IMG/VR virus record: IMGVR_UViG_3300025030_000068
Location: 25,929-89,928 of that record
DNA length: 64,000 nt
Source of the DNA: a virus
Strand: one strand, 5' to 3'
Below the pieces are notes generated by a model that saw only the letters and a list, made by a program, of their open reading frames with translations, made no database searches and was not told the origin of the DNA. Both the position numbers and the translations under genes were made by a program. Shown in pieces: positions 31,798 through 40,916 of this stretch (position 1 is the first letter of the stretch; every line of letters begins with the position of its first letter).

Positions 31798-32777
31798 GCC
31801 CAGGTTCCTCTCATGATTTCAACGAGCCAAATGTTGTCGTTCAGCCCGGTTAATTTCAGCATGACGCCGGCAGCGGCAATACTTGTCAGGGTGATGCCGA
31901 TGGCCGACAGCGTGCCGTTCTGCAGGAGTAGTCGGTCGTCACCGGATAGTTGCACCGAGACGGCATTGTTCGACAGTCCGACGTAAATGTGGCTGATGCC
32001 GACCGCGCAGGCAGGGACGACGAATGCTTGCGCTCCGGTGGCGGTATGCACCGTTGAGCTGCCAATAGCGAGATCGCCGCTGCCGAGCAGGCTCTGGCCG
32101 TTGATGGTTTTGATGTTGGTACCGGAGACTAACGCGGGCTGCATAAGGACGAGCTGGTCGACGAAGTCCTCGGCACTGACCGCGCCGACGTCCGCCGCCG
32201 TCAGGGTGACGATGCCAACCTGCCCATTGACGCTGCCGACCGCGCCGCCCTCGACCAGGATACCGTCGATGGCCGCCGTGATATCCTCGGTGGTCGCGAG
32301 ATTGTCGGGCAGGCTCTGGATGACCGGGTTCCCGTCGTAGTAGAGAAGTCCGCCGACAATCGCGAATTTATCAAGAATGATGGTATGTTGGAGGATGTGC
32401 TGTTGGAACGCTGTGAGTTCCTGCGTCGTCAGTTCTCCGCCTCCCGCGCGAAAATCAAACCACTTGACCGGGCTGAGGTCGCCGCTATTCAGATTGGCGG
32501 CAAAGGACGGCTGCCCCATGATGCTGCAGAGGTATTGCCGTCCTCCTTCGCCGCGATCTGTTGGCCACAGGGACAGCGAGAATTCCCCTGATATGTTCGT
32601 GTAGACTGTATGCCGCCGGCTGACCACTTTTTCTTGGCTGATCAAATCAAAGGAGTCGGTGGGGATGAATCCCTTAACCAGACAGAACTCGATCTTCGCG
32701 CCGACAATCAGGTTGCCCGCCGAGTCGACGAGCGGTTGCCCGGCATTATTGATCTCGCGTGTGATAAGCGGTGGCAT
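31794..32777 (-). CDS. Tail fibre / baseplate-attached protein, 327 aa
   Basis: N-terminus (PLITREINNAGQPLVDSAGNLIVGAKIEF) resembles a carboxypeptidase-regulatory-like beta-sandwich that attaches fibres to the baseplate; the C-terminal half carries phage-fibre segments (SVNGQVGIVTLTAADVGA, INGQSLLGSGDLAIG). It overlaps the tailspike start by four bases, so the two are probably assembled together, with this one as the adaptor. Confidence 0.75.
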   Translation of the reverse strand: MPPLITREINNAGQPLVDSAGNLIVGAKIEFCLVKGFIPTDSFDLISQEKVVSRRHTVYTNISGEFSLSLWPTDRGEGGRQYLCSIMGQPSFAANLNSGDLSPVKWFDFRAGGGELTTQELTAFQQHILQHTIILDKFAIVGGLLYYDGNPVIQSLPDNLATTEDITAAIDGILVEGGAVGSVNGQVGIVTLTAADVGAVSAEDFVDQLVLMQPALVSGTNIKTINGQSLLGSGDLAIGSSTVHTATGAQAFVVPACAVGISHIYVGLSNNAVSVQLSGDDRLLLQNGTLSAIGITLTSIAAAGVMLKLTGLNDNIWLVEIMRGTWA

Positions 32778-32809
32778 AGGTTATCCCTTGCTGTGGCGGT
32801 TAGACGTTG

Positions 32810-33106
32810 TTACTTCGTCGAGTCCTTGATCTTCTGGACGGCCATTTCAATGGCCGCATTGACAAGGCTGGTGCCGACGTTGACTCCAACAATAATTCCC
32901 TGTTTCTGCAGGTCTCTGGTGATGAGTTGCAGGGCTGCGTCCCGCTTCTCGCTGGAACTGGCACCGCTGTAGTTTGCGGCAACGATCTTGACAGCAGCCA
33001 GTGCGGCCTTGGCAAGAATCGGCCCTGCGTCACGCGCCATCTGGCGCAGGAAGGGGAGGCAGAAATCGAAAATGCTGGTCATGGCAAGCTTCATTTTTTC
33101 CCACAT
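32810..33106 (-). CDS. LL-H-type holin-like protein, 98 aa
   Basis: Pattern with helical N-terminus, KRDAALQLITRDLQKQGI and NAAIEMAVQKIKD resembles the phage holin LLH (Phage_holin_6_1) family. No long hydrophobic helix is obvious, so membrane insertion is not clear from sequence. It lies in the lysis cluster with a TM protein and a CHAP-type endolysin. Confidence 0.55.
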   Translation of the reverse strand: MWEKMKLAMTSIFDFCLPFLRQMARDAGPILAKAALAAVKIVAANYSGASSSEKRDAALQLITRDLQKQGIIVGVNVGTSLVNAAIEMAVQKIKDSTK

Positions 33107-33207
33107 GGCTTGAGTCTCCTTTTGAGTTTGTTGAGTATTTTTAGCAGCCAGACGTCAATGTTCAGCCGCCATGTGTGGCTGATGCGGAGCGGGTTGCGTG
33201 GTATCAC
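33091..33207 (-). CDS. Small basic lysis-cluster protein, GTG start, 38 aa
   Basis: GTG overlaps the stop of the upstream TM protein (GTGA). Sequence VIPRNPLRISHTWRLNIDVWLLKILNKLKRR is amphipathic and basic at its C-terminus. No assigned family; its place between lysis genes suggests a role there. Confidence 0.5.
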   Translation of the reverse strand: MIPRNPLRISHTWRLNIDVWLLKILNKLKRRLKPCGKK

Positions 33208-33455
33208 GGTGCGGTGGCCTTGACCGCCTCGGTGTTCTTGTCGATCTTGCGTCCGATGCCGATCATGCCCAGGCCCCCCGAGATTGACAGCACGCACTGC
33301 TCGATGCTCATGGAAAGGTCGACGGGGACCATATCCGGCCAGGCAATACGGACGAAGCCCACGAGGCCGAGCATGATCAGGGCGACGCCTGCGACTTTCG
33401 TCCGGTAGCTCTCCGGGACATATTTGCCGACAAACTGTAAAATTTTCTCTTTCAT
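33204..33455 (-). CDS. Small membrane protein in lysis cluster (holin candidate), 83 aa
   Basis: Two hydrophobic stretches (VAGVALIMLGLVGFVRIAW and LSISGGLGMIGIG) with charged ends. AAGGGAGG precedes ATG 33455. Directly downstream of the endolysin gene in the operon, so it is a holin candidate at least as good as the 98-aa protein. Confidence 0.65.
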   Translation of the reverse strand: MKEKILQFVGKYVPESYRTKVAGVALIMLGLVGFVRIAWPDMVPVDLSMSIEQCVLSISGGLGMIGIGRKIDKNTEAVKATAP

Positions 33456-33465
33456 GTGGCCTCCC

Positions 33466-33987
33466 TTAAATTCTGACGTAGCAAACAACAGCACCGGGTG
33501 AAGTCCTGCGCTTCTCCCAGACACCATCTCCTGTGGTGCTCTCTCGATCCCCGGCTCCATTGGTATTCCCTTCAACTGTCGTAATGTGGTCGAAGCACAT
33601 GTGCTGGTCAGCGACTACGATGCCGATGTGCCCGCCTCCTTGCTGTGCTCCGTTGAAGTCGAAGATCACGAAGTCGCCGGCCTTGGCCAGTTCGGTCTTG
33701 GCGATGATCTCGCAGCCGTTCTTGCGGCCCCACGTCTCCCATCCAAATGCGCTGGCGTCTTGGCAGCGGGATAATTTGATCTCTGGGAAGAATGCGAGGG
33801 CTTCCCGGAGTACCCAGCAGCACAGCGCAGCACACCAAGGCCATGAAGCCGGCGCCAGCCATGTCGCCATCATGTACTGACGGATCTGGGCGCCGTTGTT
33901 GTTGCCGCCGACTTCGCGAGTTCCGACTTGCGACAACGCGATCTCGACGATCTTGGCACGGAGTTGCTGCTTTTGTTCGGGCGTCAT
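33466..33987 (-). CDS. CHAP/NlpC-type endolysin, 173 aa
   Basis: Peptidoglycan amidohydrolase fold: Cys52 in WPWCAALCCWVL, His ~120 in GGGHIGIVV and Asn/Glu in VEGNTN (~139-143) form the catalytic set. Early SQVGTREVGGNNNG is typical of TIGR02594-type endolysins. No signal peptide, so holin-dependent release is expected. Its gene is preceded by an operator-like motif about 35 bases upstream. Confidence 0.88.
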   Translation of the reverse strand: MTPEQKQQLRAKIVEIALSQVGTREVGGNNNGAQIRQYMMATWLAPASWPWCAALCCWVLREALAFFPEIKLSRCQDASAFGWETWGRKNGCEIIAKTELAKAGDFVIFDFNGAQQGGGHIGIVVADQHMCFDHITTVEGNTNGAGDRESTTGDGVWEKRRTSPGAVVCYVRI

Positions 33988-34020
33988 GGCTTCTTACCTC
34001 TTGCGTCCTCGTGGCGCTGC

Positions 34021-34037
34021 GTTGACATAGGGAACAC
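34021..34037 (-). promoter_or_regulatory. 17-bp operator-like motif, site 7
   Basis: Minus-strand GTGTTCCCTATGTCAAC, 16 of 17, ahead of the endolysin gene. Confidence 0.75.
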
Positions 34038-34051
34038 TCCGGCCACAAACT

Positions 34052-34663
34052 TTACCAGCCGGTCTCGATGTCGTAGGCGTCGATAGTCTCGATGGTTCCG
34101 AGTGCCTCAATGGCTTCGGCATGTGCCCGCTCGGCGGTGAAGTGCGCCTGCACATGGCTACTGACGGCTGCGGCAATCTGCATAACCATCGGTGCGCCGA
34201 TCTTGATCCAGCCGTCAGCGCCCTTGAAGTCAATCTGTCGTGTCGGATCAATCTGCACTGCGACGTAGGCACCTGTAATCATCGCTTGGCTGGCACGGTC
34301 CGTCATGATCGTAGCCGGTCCAATGATGAGCCCTGCAGTCTCACGCTGGTAGCGGGCTGCGGCCAGAGCGGCGAGCTTATCTTCTTTGGCGCTGGCCAGT
34401 GTCCGGGCTGGCGGCTCCTCGTTGTAGGGCCGAGCTTGCCCGTGGAATTTTATGGAGCGACCCTTGCTCTGCCATTCCATCAAAGACTGGTACTCCTCCT
34501 CGGAGAGTTCTTTGGCATCGAGTGGGATCAGACAGTTGGGATTTGGAACCATGTATCTGTCAACGACGGCTCCTTCTCCATCGGTGTCGACCTGCTCTAT
34601 TTCCCGTTCGCCGTGAATGGTGGTATCGAAAAAACCCGATTTTGTCGCTGAGAAGTATTTCAT
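34052..34663 (-). CDS. Tail fibre assembly-type protein (DUF4376), 203 aa
   Basis: N-terminus MKYFSATKSGFFDTTIHG is typical of fibre-assembly chaperones; the C-terminal half contains KEDKLAALAAARYQRETAG, the DUF4376 start. Follows the receptor-binding-type fibre gene, as fibre chaperones usually do. Confidence 0.82.
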   Translation of the reverse strand: MKYFSATKSGFFDTTIHGEREIEQVDTDGEGAVVDRYMVPNPNCLIPLDAKELSEEEYQSLMEWQSKGRSIKFHGQARPYNEEPPARTLASAKEDKLAALAAARYQRETAGLIIGPATIMTDRASQAMITGAYVAVQIDPTRQIDFKGADGWIKIGAPMVMQIAAAVSSHVQAHFTAERAHAEAIEALGTIETIDAYDIETGW

Positions 34664-34674
34664 GGCTGACTCCT

Positions 34675-35379
34675 TTAAACTCCAATCGCAATAAAATCGA
34701 GGACTTTTCCAGCGTCAGCAGCTGTCCACGTAAAATAGGAAGGTGCTTTGCCGGTAATTGTGTGCGTATGGGGAGGATAATTCCCGCCGTTTGTTTGTGT
34801 CGCAACGACGGCTAGGCAGGCACTGGGAAATGCGGTAGGGAAATAAGTGGTCCCACTACTCGTTGATCCCCACTGGATCATAAATCCTTGCGGTGTCTTA
34901 AAATATCCGTTGTAAGTGAGATAATGAGCGAAGGCGTTAATGTGGTTGGTGGCATTGGTGGCAGAACCAACCACCATCGCCGCTCTGGATGCCAGAAAAC
35001 CGTTGCCGTTGGAATCCGCACCCCACAAGTATGTCGGGTTATTGTGCGAATTTGCCCAACTGAAATGCTGCCCGTCGACTGTATCCGCATTGCCGGCACT
35101 GGTTGCCGATGTCGCGTTGCCGCTCAATGCTGCGGTGATGACCCTTGTGGAAAAGTCTCCGTTGGCATCGCGCAGAACCAGCCGGCTTCCGACGTTTGAA
35201 GCGGTCGCGCTGTGGGGATTGGTCAGCGCCGCATGTACGGCAGCCGCAAGTTTGTTGAACTCCGTGCGGTTGGCGAGGATCTGCATCAGTTCTTCGAGGA
35301 TGGCCTGATTCAGCTCGTCGCCGTCAATGATGGACTTGACGGGTGAAGTGAATTCATTGACGGGTGTCAGGTTCTTCAT
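34675..35379 (-). CDS. Tail fibre with gp53-like C-terminal domain, 234 aa
   Basis: N-terminal trimerisation-like region (LTNPHSATASNVGSRLVLRDANGDFSTRV ... ADTVDGQHFSWA) and C-terminal receptor-binding fold starting at TPQGFMIQWGS, with PHTHTITGKAP, as in gp53-like fibre tips. Short for a fibre, so it may be a tip rather than full shaft. Precedes the fibre chaperone gene. Confidence 0.82.
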   Translation of the reverse strand: MKNLTPVNEFTSPVKSIIDGDELNQAILEELMQILANRTEFNKLAAAVHAALTNPHSATASNVGSRLVLRDANGDFSTRVITAALSGNATSATSAGNADTVDGQHFSWANSHNNPTYLWGADSNGNGFLASRAAMVVGSATNATNHINAFAHYLTYNGYFKTPQGFMIQWGSTSSGTTYFPTAFPSACLAVVATQTNGGNYPPHTHTITGKAPSYFTWTAADAGKVLDFIAIGV

Positions 35380-35391
35380 CGGTGCCTCCGG

Positions 35392-35847
35392 CTATTGAAC
35401 CGAGATCGTCCATTCGACGGTGATTTTGTACAGCGTCGACTTGGTGATCGGGGTGATAATAACTCTTGAAAAAAGGATCTCGGTGGCGTCCGATTTGAGG
35501 CCGAGTTCTTGGTAGGTGAAGCTGCCGCCCTCGTTCCCTTCCATCGTCGTCGCGAACATGACCTTGTTATAGGCCGGATAGGTGACGGTGACCGCCTTCT
35601 CAAACTGCTCGTCGATCAGGGCGGTGTCGGCGGTCGCGGCTGCTTGGTTCGACGTACCGAACGCCATCTTGGTGATGTGCTCTAGGTTTTTATAGCTGGC
35701 ATCGCCGCCGAGAAGCTTGGCGACCAGAGTCTTTCCCCCATTCACAATCAAATTCTGGATGTCCCGCTCCTCAACCAGTGTTCCGTCGAGGGTTCGCACG
35801 GAAATCTTTAAGTCGCCGCGCAGGCCGATCATTTCACCGATGTTCAT
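35392..35847 (-). CDS. Structural protein downstream of baseplate genes, 151 aa
   Basis: Beta-rich, beginning MNIGEMIGLRGDLKISVRTLDG. ATG 35847 has CGGAGG upstream. It lies between the baseplate tail-protein-I-like gene and the fibre, so it is probably a minor baseplate or fibre-connector protein. No named family. Confidence 0.7.
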   Translation of the reverse strand: MNIGEMIGLRGDLKISVRTLDGTLVEERDIQNLIVNGGKTLVAKLLGGDASYKNLEHITKMAFGTSNQAAATADTALIDEQFEKAVTVTYPAYNKVMFATTMEGNEGGSFTYQELGLKSDATEILFSRVIITPITKSTLYKITVEWTISVQ

Positions 35848-35848
35848 C

Positions 35849-36859
35849 CTATCCTCCGTAAAGTCCGGTCGCGACGATGCTGCCATCGGCGACGAGAATG
35901 GTTTTCACTGCGATCTGTTCTTTGATGGCGTCATTGGTCCCACATAGCAGTCCCGGCGTCCCGCAAATCCATCCGGTACCGCAGATAATTGCGCCCGGAA
36001 GGAATGTGTCGTCGATGCCGGCGTTGATCGATGCGCCGACCGTCTCAGTAATCGACACGTTTTCGCTGATTGCGTTGAGCTTGCTCAGGACGGTCTGCAG
36101 GAAGTCGGTCCCGGCGGCCTTGTTCTTCCGCACCACGGCCTTCATGCGGTCAATCAGGAGCAGGGCTTCTTCCGCCGACAAGTCGTTCGGGACGGCAAGG
36201 TCGAGCAGGAAGCGTCCGGCGGCTTCGGCTTGGTCTTCTGGCGGCAGCTCGGCAACATTGGGCAGGGCATCGCGCACAGTGCAAATCATCCCGAAGGCTT
36301 CCGCGATGATGTTCTCCAGTGCCACATTGTTGCTGCGCGGCCTTATCGCTTCGGCGATGGCCCGGTTCAGAAAGGTTGCGTCGCTCTCTCCGGCGACCCG
36401 GTAGGTGCCAAAGAGGTCGCCCCACTCCTCCGCCCAGGTGCCGGTGGCGGAGTGCAGGTAGAGCTGCTTGGTGGCGTCGTCGATGCGATCTCGCTGGTTG
36501 TCCAGTTCCCATGCGCTGGTCTTGAGTTCCGACCAGAGCAGCGACTGGTGATAGCCGATGGATTCTCCCGACTGCGCCGTCCCCTGTTCGACAATCCCTC
36601 GCGCCAGCATGGTTCCGTACTGGCCGTCGTAGAGGACGGTGGTGAAGCCCTTGACTTGCAGGGCGGCAAGGAAATCGTTGACCGTGCCCGTTTCAAGGCT
36701 GATCGTCGTCGTTCCGGTGGCGTCGGTCGTCAGACACCGCAGGCCGACAATGCGAAAGGTGGCACCGTCCTTAGTGATCGTTGCGATCTCGACACGCTGC
36801 GGCGATTTATTCCATACGGAGTTCAGCCGGGCTAGGACTCGTTCGAAGGCGCCCATCAT
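35849..36859 (-). CDS. Baseplate tail protein I / YmfQ-like, 336 aa
   Basis: Position directly after baseplate protein J, with segments LYLHSATGTWAEEWGDLFG and ATFLNRAIAEAIRPRSNN, fits the P2 gpI / Mu gp48 baseplate wedge group. The C-terminus has a CGTGWICGTPGLLCGTND cysteine-rich repeat, which is unusual. Overlaps the J gene by four bases. Confidence 0.78.
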   Translation of the reverse strand: MMGAFERVLARLNSVWNKSPQRVEIATITKDGATFRIVGLRCLTTDATGTTTISLETGTVNDFLAALQVKGFTTVLYDGQYGTMLARGIVEQGTAQSGESIGYHQSLLWSELKTSAWELDNQRDRIDDATKQLYLHSATGTWAEEWGDLFGTYRVAGESDATFLNRAIAEAIRPRSNNVALENIIAEAFGMICTVRDALPNVAELPPEDQAEAAGRFLLDLAVPNDLSAEEALLLIDRMKAVVRKNKAAGTDFLQTVLSKLNAISENVSITETVGASINAGIDDTFLPGAIICGTGWICGTPGLLCGTNDAIKEQIAVKTILVADGSIVATGLYGG

Positions 36860-37956
36860 GTCACCGTAATCGTGCCGGGGATGAGCACTTGCGTGTCGGT
36901 GATGGTGACGTCGGCGGCAGGAACCGACACGTCGCAGTTTGTCACGCCGTCGACCGCCATCGTCAGCTGCACCAGTTCCGCCCAGATCAAATCGTCTCCG
37001 ACCTTGAGCGTGGCGAAGTAGGCCAAGATCGCCTCTTCAATGGCTTCGGCAGCTCCGCTGGCGCTGGCAGACTGCGTCGTCGCGATGGTCACATCCTGTG
37101 CGACCGGCGTGGCGGAGACGGCGGTGACGACGACCCCGGCAGCTTTGTATCCGGCAATCTTCACGCCGTTGTCGTCGACATAACCGTCGATGATCTTCTG
37201 CGCTTCGGTAATCAGTCCCGCCGAGGCGGTTCCGACGCCGTTGTAGATAACGCAATCCGCGATGGCCTGCCCGGTCAGGATCGTCTTGGCCGAGACCACT
37301 TGCTCGGTGACAACTCCCTCCACCAGCAGCCGGGCCGTGGTGGCGCCGTATTCAATAGCGGTATCGGTGGCCCGCGACAGATTGAGGACGTAGTTGGCAA
37401 AGCGTTCGCGTCGGCTGGATTCTGTTTCGCGTTCGGCGCCATTCGAGAATGACAGCGGGTTGCTGACTGCGGTGATTCCGGGGATGGTCGTCTTTAGAAC
37501 CGTAATGGTGGCGGCGCCCGTGTTCCCGGTGGTCCCGGCAGTGGTACAGGCAACGTTGATGCTGGTGGTCGCTTGCCCGGCCAAGATCGTCCCGTCGGCG
37601 ACGGTGACGAAGACCTTCTCGGCGATGGTGGCGGTGGCGGTGGTCGCAACTCGCGTGCCGGCAGGAATATTGATGTCGCTACCGGGGACTGGATTCGCGG
37701 TAAAAGTCACGGCCCCAGCGGCTTTGCTCGCCGGCAGCAGGGAGAAAGTAAAGGCTTGATAGACTGCGACCGGGATCGCCTTCTTGACTGCCGCATAGAA
37801 CTGGTAGTCCTGCTCCTCCATTTCAACGGCAATGGCCTCGAACTTGGTGCGGAGCTTGGAGCCGACGACCAGATCGGTCACGGTACTGCAAATACCCGTG
37901 AACCAGCCGACCATGCGGGAAACTCTGATGTCTGCCTTGATAATCTCGAATGCCAT
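36856..37956 (-). CDS. Baseplate wedge protein J-like, 366 aa
   Basis: P2 gpJ/T4 gp6-like core: N-terminus ISRMVGW-like segment, TFSLLPASKAAGAVTFTANP, then SNGAERETESSRRERFANYVLN and ADCVIYNGVGTASAGLI. Length matches the family. An operator-like motif lies 20 bases upstream of the start. Confidence 0.9.
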   Translation of the reverse strand: MAFEIIKADIRVSRMVGWFTGICSTVTDLVVGSKLRTKFEAIAVEMEEQDYQFYAAVKKAIPVAVYQAFTFSLLPASKAAGAVTFTANPVPGSDINIPAGTRVATTATATIAEKVFVTVADGTILAGQATTSINVACTTAGTTGNTGAATITVLKTTIPGITAVSNPLSFSNGAERETESSRRERFANYVLNLSRATDTAIEYGATTARLLVEGVVTEQVVSAKTILTGQAIADCVIYNGVGTASAGLITEAQKIIDGYVDDNGVKIAGYKAAGVVVTAVSATPVAQDVTIATTQSASASGAAEAIEEAILAYFATLKVGDDLIWAELVQLTMAVDGVTNCDVSVPAADVTITDTQVLIPGTITVT

Positions 37957-37975
37957 GCCGGTATCTTAACCTCTC

Positions 37976-37992
37976 GCGTTTCCTATATCAAA
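37976..37992 (+). promoter_or_regulatory. 17-bp operator-like motif, site 8
   Basis: Plus-strand copy, 15 of 17, between the LysM-gp25 fusion gene and baseplate J; oriented opposite to the genes. Confidence 0.65.
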
Positions 37993-38000
37993 GAATTTGC

Positions 38001-39902
38001 TCATGCGACCAGCAGCCGCATTTGTTCCGGATTTGACCTGCCCACCAGCTTGCAGCGCACGTCGACATAAAGGCTGATCCCCTCGGTCTGGAACGAGGAT
38101 TCCAGCACGCTCTCGACGCGCGGGTCTTGCAGGACCGCCAGCTCGGCCTCGAACAGCGCCCGCTCCTGCCACATCTCGTTGCTGATCTTCCCGACGATTT
38201 CCGGCAGCCGGGAGCCGTAGCCTTCGTGGCTCAACTGCTTCAGCTCGCCGCGAGTGGTGGCAATGCGGTGGCGGATCGCCATCTCCAGATTAGCGATGCC
38301 GCCGACGGTGGCGATGTCTCCCGATGGGGTGGCGACCATGAACCCGTCGGCGTCGAGCAGTTCGTCGATGCCGTAGGCACTCTCTTCAAAGGTGCTGCCG
38401 GCAGAGGCGAAGTTCTGTCCGATCGTGGTACCGGGGATGCGGACGGACTCTCCGGCAATCAGGATCGAGTAGCGGTCGGCATGGGTGCTGATCGGGGTGC
38501 CGGCAAGGATGTCGACGATCAGTTCTTCGGTCAGGGTCACAGTCGTGTCATCCACTGCCGCGACTTCTGCGAAAATGTCCCCGACGCTGATGGTGTCGGC
38601 ATTCGCTCGAAACAGGATGATCTCGCCCGGCAGGATGGACCCGTCGAAGGTGGCAACCTCAATCGTCCGGCTGCCGGCATAGGCGGTGTCGAGGACCGTG
38701 CCGAAGTAAAGAGCCGGGGAATAACGGTCCTCCTCGGTCTGGCCAATGTAGGGAAACGTCAGGCCGTTGATGGCGACGACGTCCTGCCAGCGGACGTTGT
38801 TCTTTCCGGCAACAGTCTGGATGGTGTCGCCATCGGTCAGGGCAATCTCGGTGGCGGAGAGGAGGACGGTCTCCTGCGTGTTACTGAACAGCGATTCTTC
38901 CGGGACTGTTTCACTGGCGATCGTGCTGTCGAGGATTGATGCTCCGGTGAGGATTTCCGGGTTGTCGCTGGCAGACAGGGTGCCCGATCTCTCCGGGATC
39001 ACGGTGGTCTCGATAAAGAGCTGCTCTTCCGCCTTGAGGGAGAGTAGCGCCCGCTCAACGTCGCGGAGTCCTCGCGTAATTTCGTGCGGGATGTCGGAGA
39101 AGCTGGAGATCGTGTGAATGATCGCCTGCGTGGCGTTGATCGTGGAGACGACCAGCGAGAAGGCGACGTTGATGACCTTGGAGACGCCATTGCGGAGGGC
39201 CGTGACCGCTGTCGAGATCGCCTTGACGTTGGCTTCGACCGTCGCCATGACCGTGAGGACCGTACTGACGACGCTCATGACAGCGGCATAGGCGTTCAGC
39301 GCCTTCATCAGCCAACCGGTCTTTGCCGGCAGGGTTCCGAAGTTGAAGTAAATGCTGATCATCGCCTGCTCATCGATCGACGGCAGGATGCGACCGAGGA
39401 CGGTCATGTCGAGATTGTACTGGTACATCATTCGCCGCTGGATATCTTTGGTCAGCGTGAACTGATTGAGCTGAACCCGGAAGTAGTCGCGGTTGCAGTA
39501 ATCGTAAAAGTGGAGGACGGGCTTCTTGGCACCAAGGGGCTTCTTGTTTTCAGCCCCATAGATATCGTAGGCCGCGAACTGAGCATGGAAGTCGGCAAAG
39601 ATCGCTTCCAGTTCCAGAAACAGGGCGAGGCCGGTCTTCTTATCCCCGGCCAGATGAACGGCTCCCGATCCGGGGTATTTCGTCCCTCGGATGCCGAAGA
39701 CGCCGCTGATCTTGATCTTCGGGATGCCGTAGCCGACATTGTCCTCGAATGCCCCTGCCTTGGTCATGGTGACGCTGGCACGCGTCGGGCGCGACAGCGT
39801 ATAGGACTCCGGGTTGATCGGGAGAATGTACTGGTTCTCGATGATCCCTCGGTCGTCCAAGACCTCGAACATGAACGGCAGTTTTTGTCTGCTGGCAGGC
39901 AT
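38001..39902 (-). CDS. Fused baseplate protein: hub-adjacent domain + LysM + gp25 wedge, 633 aa
   Basis: Three parts: residues ~1-200 (LPINPESYTLSRPTRASVT) resemble T4 gp53/LysM-type baseplate proteins; a LysM-like segment near 350-400 (DGDTIQTVAGKNNVRWQDVVAINGL) that normally binds peptidoglycan-like or baseplate structures; and residues ~535-633 (LEMAIRHRIATTRGELKQLSHEGYG), a GPW/gp25 wedge domain usually encoded separately. A long helical central region is also present. One polypeptide apparently replaces two or three baseplate genes. Confidence 0.8.
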   Translation of the reverse strand: MPASRQKLPFMFEVLDDRGIIENQYILPINPESYTLSRPTRASVTMTKAGAFEDNVGYGIPKIKISGVFGIRGTKYPGSGAVHLAGDKKTGLALFLELEAIFADFHAQFAAYDIYGAENKKPLGAKKPVLHFYDYCNRDYFRVQLNQFTLTKDIQRRMMYQYNLDMTVLGRILPSIDEQAMISIYFNFGTLPAKTGWLMKALNAYAAVMSVVSTVLTVMATVEANVKAISTAVTALRNGVSKVINVAFSLVVSTINATQAIIHTISSFSDIPHEITRGLRDVERALLSLKAEEQLFIETTVIPERSGTLSASDNPEILTGASILDSTIASETVPEESLFSNTQETVLLSATEIALTDGDTIQTVAGKNNVRWQDVVAINGLTFPYIGQTEEDRYSPALYFGTVLDTAYAGSRTIEVATFDGSILPGEIILFRANADTISVGDIFAEVAAVDDTTVTLTEELIVDILAGTPISTHADRYSILIAGESVRIPGTTIGQNFASAGSTFEESAYGIDELLDADGFMVATPSGDIATVGGIANLEMAIRHRIATTRGELKQLSHEGYGSRLPEIVGKISNEMWQERALFEAELAVLQDPRVESVLESSFQTEGISLYVDVRCKLVGRSNPEQMRLLVA

Positions 39903-39912
39903 GGGCTTCTCC

Positions 39913-40134
39913 TTACGTTATGTTGCCGCTGTGCTCGCCGTCCGGGGCGCCGCTGGTAGTCGTGACGACGGCGTTGGCCTTGATATAGTCGACGATGGCG
40001 GTGGAGTCGGCCAGCAGCATCGCGTCACTGAGCGCTTGCACCGCTGCGGCGCTCGATCCCTGTGTGTAACTTGCCGTCACCGCGTCTCTGGCTGCCTCTC
40101 TGGCGGCATTGAGCCCTGCCCCTGTCATGGCCAT
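39913..40134 (-). CDS. Small baseplate-region protein, 73 aa
   Basis: Alanine-rich helical protein (LNAAREAARDAVTASYTQGSSAAAVQALSDAMLL). Between the spike protein and the fused wedge protein. No known family. Confidence 0.7.
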   Translation of the reverse strand: MAMTGAGLNAAREAARDAVTASYTQGSSAAAVQALSDAMLLADSTAIVDYIKANAVVTTTSGAPDGEHSGNIT

Positions 40135-40143
40135 GTCATTCTC

Positions 40144-40869
40144 CTATTTGCTCAGCTTGACGGTCGCGGAGACCATCGCGTGTGGCTGCTTCGTGTAGGG
40201 GCAGAGGCAGTCTCCTTGAACGCCGCCCTTGACGCCTCCGCCAGCGGCGCCGTCGAGATCGATGCCGGCGCTGGTCCATGCGGTCTTGCCAGCGATCGTT
40301 ACCGTGCATTTCCCGGCGCTGGCGGTGATCGTGAGGTCGCCGCTGGTGATGGTGATGTCCTCGTTGCCCTCGATGATCGTCGTGCGCTTGCCGGCGACGG
40401 TAGTGTGCTCGTCGACCGCGACCACTGTCGTCCGGTTGCCGTCCTTGTCGATCTCCTCGCTGGTGCCGCTGCGCTTGCGGTAGCTGCGGGTGCGTTTGGC
40501 GGCGGGGGTGTAGATGGCGCTGTCCGCCGGGCCGAGGTAGCCGACGACCACCGGGTCGTTGCGGTCCTTGTTGAAGAAATCAATCGCGACAATGTCCCCT
40601 TCTTCCGGAGTCCACTCTTCGCCGTTGTCCTTGTTGATCTTCCCGTACAGCAGCGGCACGCCCATGAGGTATTCGTGCAGCTTGCCGACGTTCCGTCCGA
40701 ACAGGCCGATATCGACTTGCGTCCGCCGCCAGCCGCCCGCGTCCGCATGTTTGATGCCGTCCTTGAGCACGACTCCCCGGACGAGGCTGTCCGCCGAGAA
40801 ATTAACGGCTTTGACCGCCTTGTTTTGTTCCATCCCCGATTGCCGCCGGGCACCGTTGCGTTCAAGCAT
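40144..40869 (-). CDS. Baseplate assembly protein V-like spike, 241 aa
   Basis: OB-fold region (GGWRRTQVDIGLFGRNVGKLHEYLMGVPLLYGK ... EGDIVAIDFFNKDRNDPVVVGYLG) as in P2 gpV/Mu gp45, then a beta-helix-like repeat region (ITITSGDLTITASAGKCTVTIAGKT) forming the membrane-piercing spike. AGGGA precedes ATG 40869; the longer frame to 40932 would overlap the promoter of the antirepressor module. Confidence 0.85.
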   Translation of the reverse strand: MLERNGARRQSGMEQNKAVKAVNFSADSLVRGVVLKDGIKHADAGGWRRTQVDIGLFGRNVGKLHEYLMGVPLLYGKINKDNGEEWTPEEGDIVAIDFFNKDRNDPVVVGYLGPADSAIYTPAAKRTRSYRKRSGTSEEIDKDGNRTTVVAVDEHTTVAGKRTTIIEGNEDITITSGDLTITASAGKCTVTIAGKTAWTSAGIDLDGAAGGGVKGGVQGDCLCPYTKQPHAMVSATVKLSK

Positions 40870-40888
40870 GTTTCTGTCCCTTTTATGT

Positions 40889-40916
40889 TTGACTTTACCG
40901 TTTGGTATATTATAGT
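40889..40916 (+). promoter_or_regulatory. Sigma-70-type promoter of antirepressor module A
   Basis: TTGACT (40889-40894), 16-base spacer, TATAGT (40911-40916). The operator-like motif starts at 40915, overlapping the -10 and start point. Confidence 0.55.

Noticed and set aside
34021-34037. TTGACA-like string as a -35 box for a plus-strand promoter
   Set aside because: TTGACATAG is part of the repeated motif, and only minus-strand genes lie around it.
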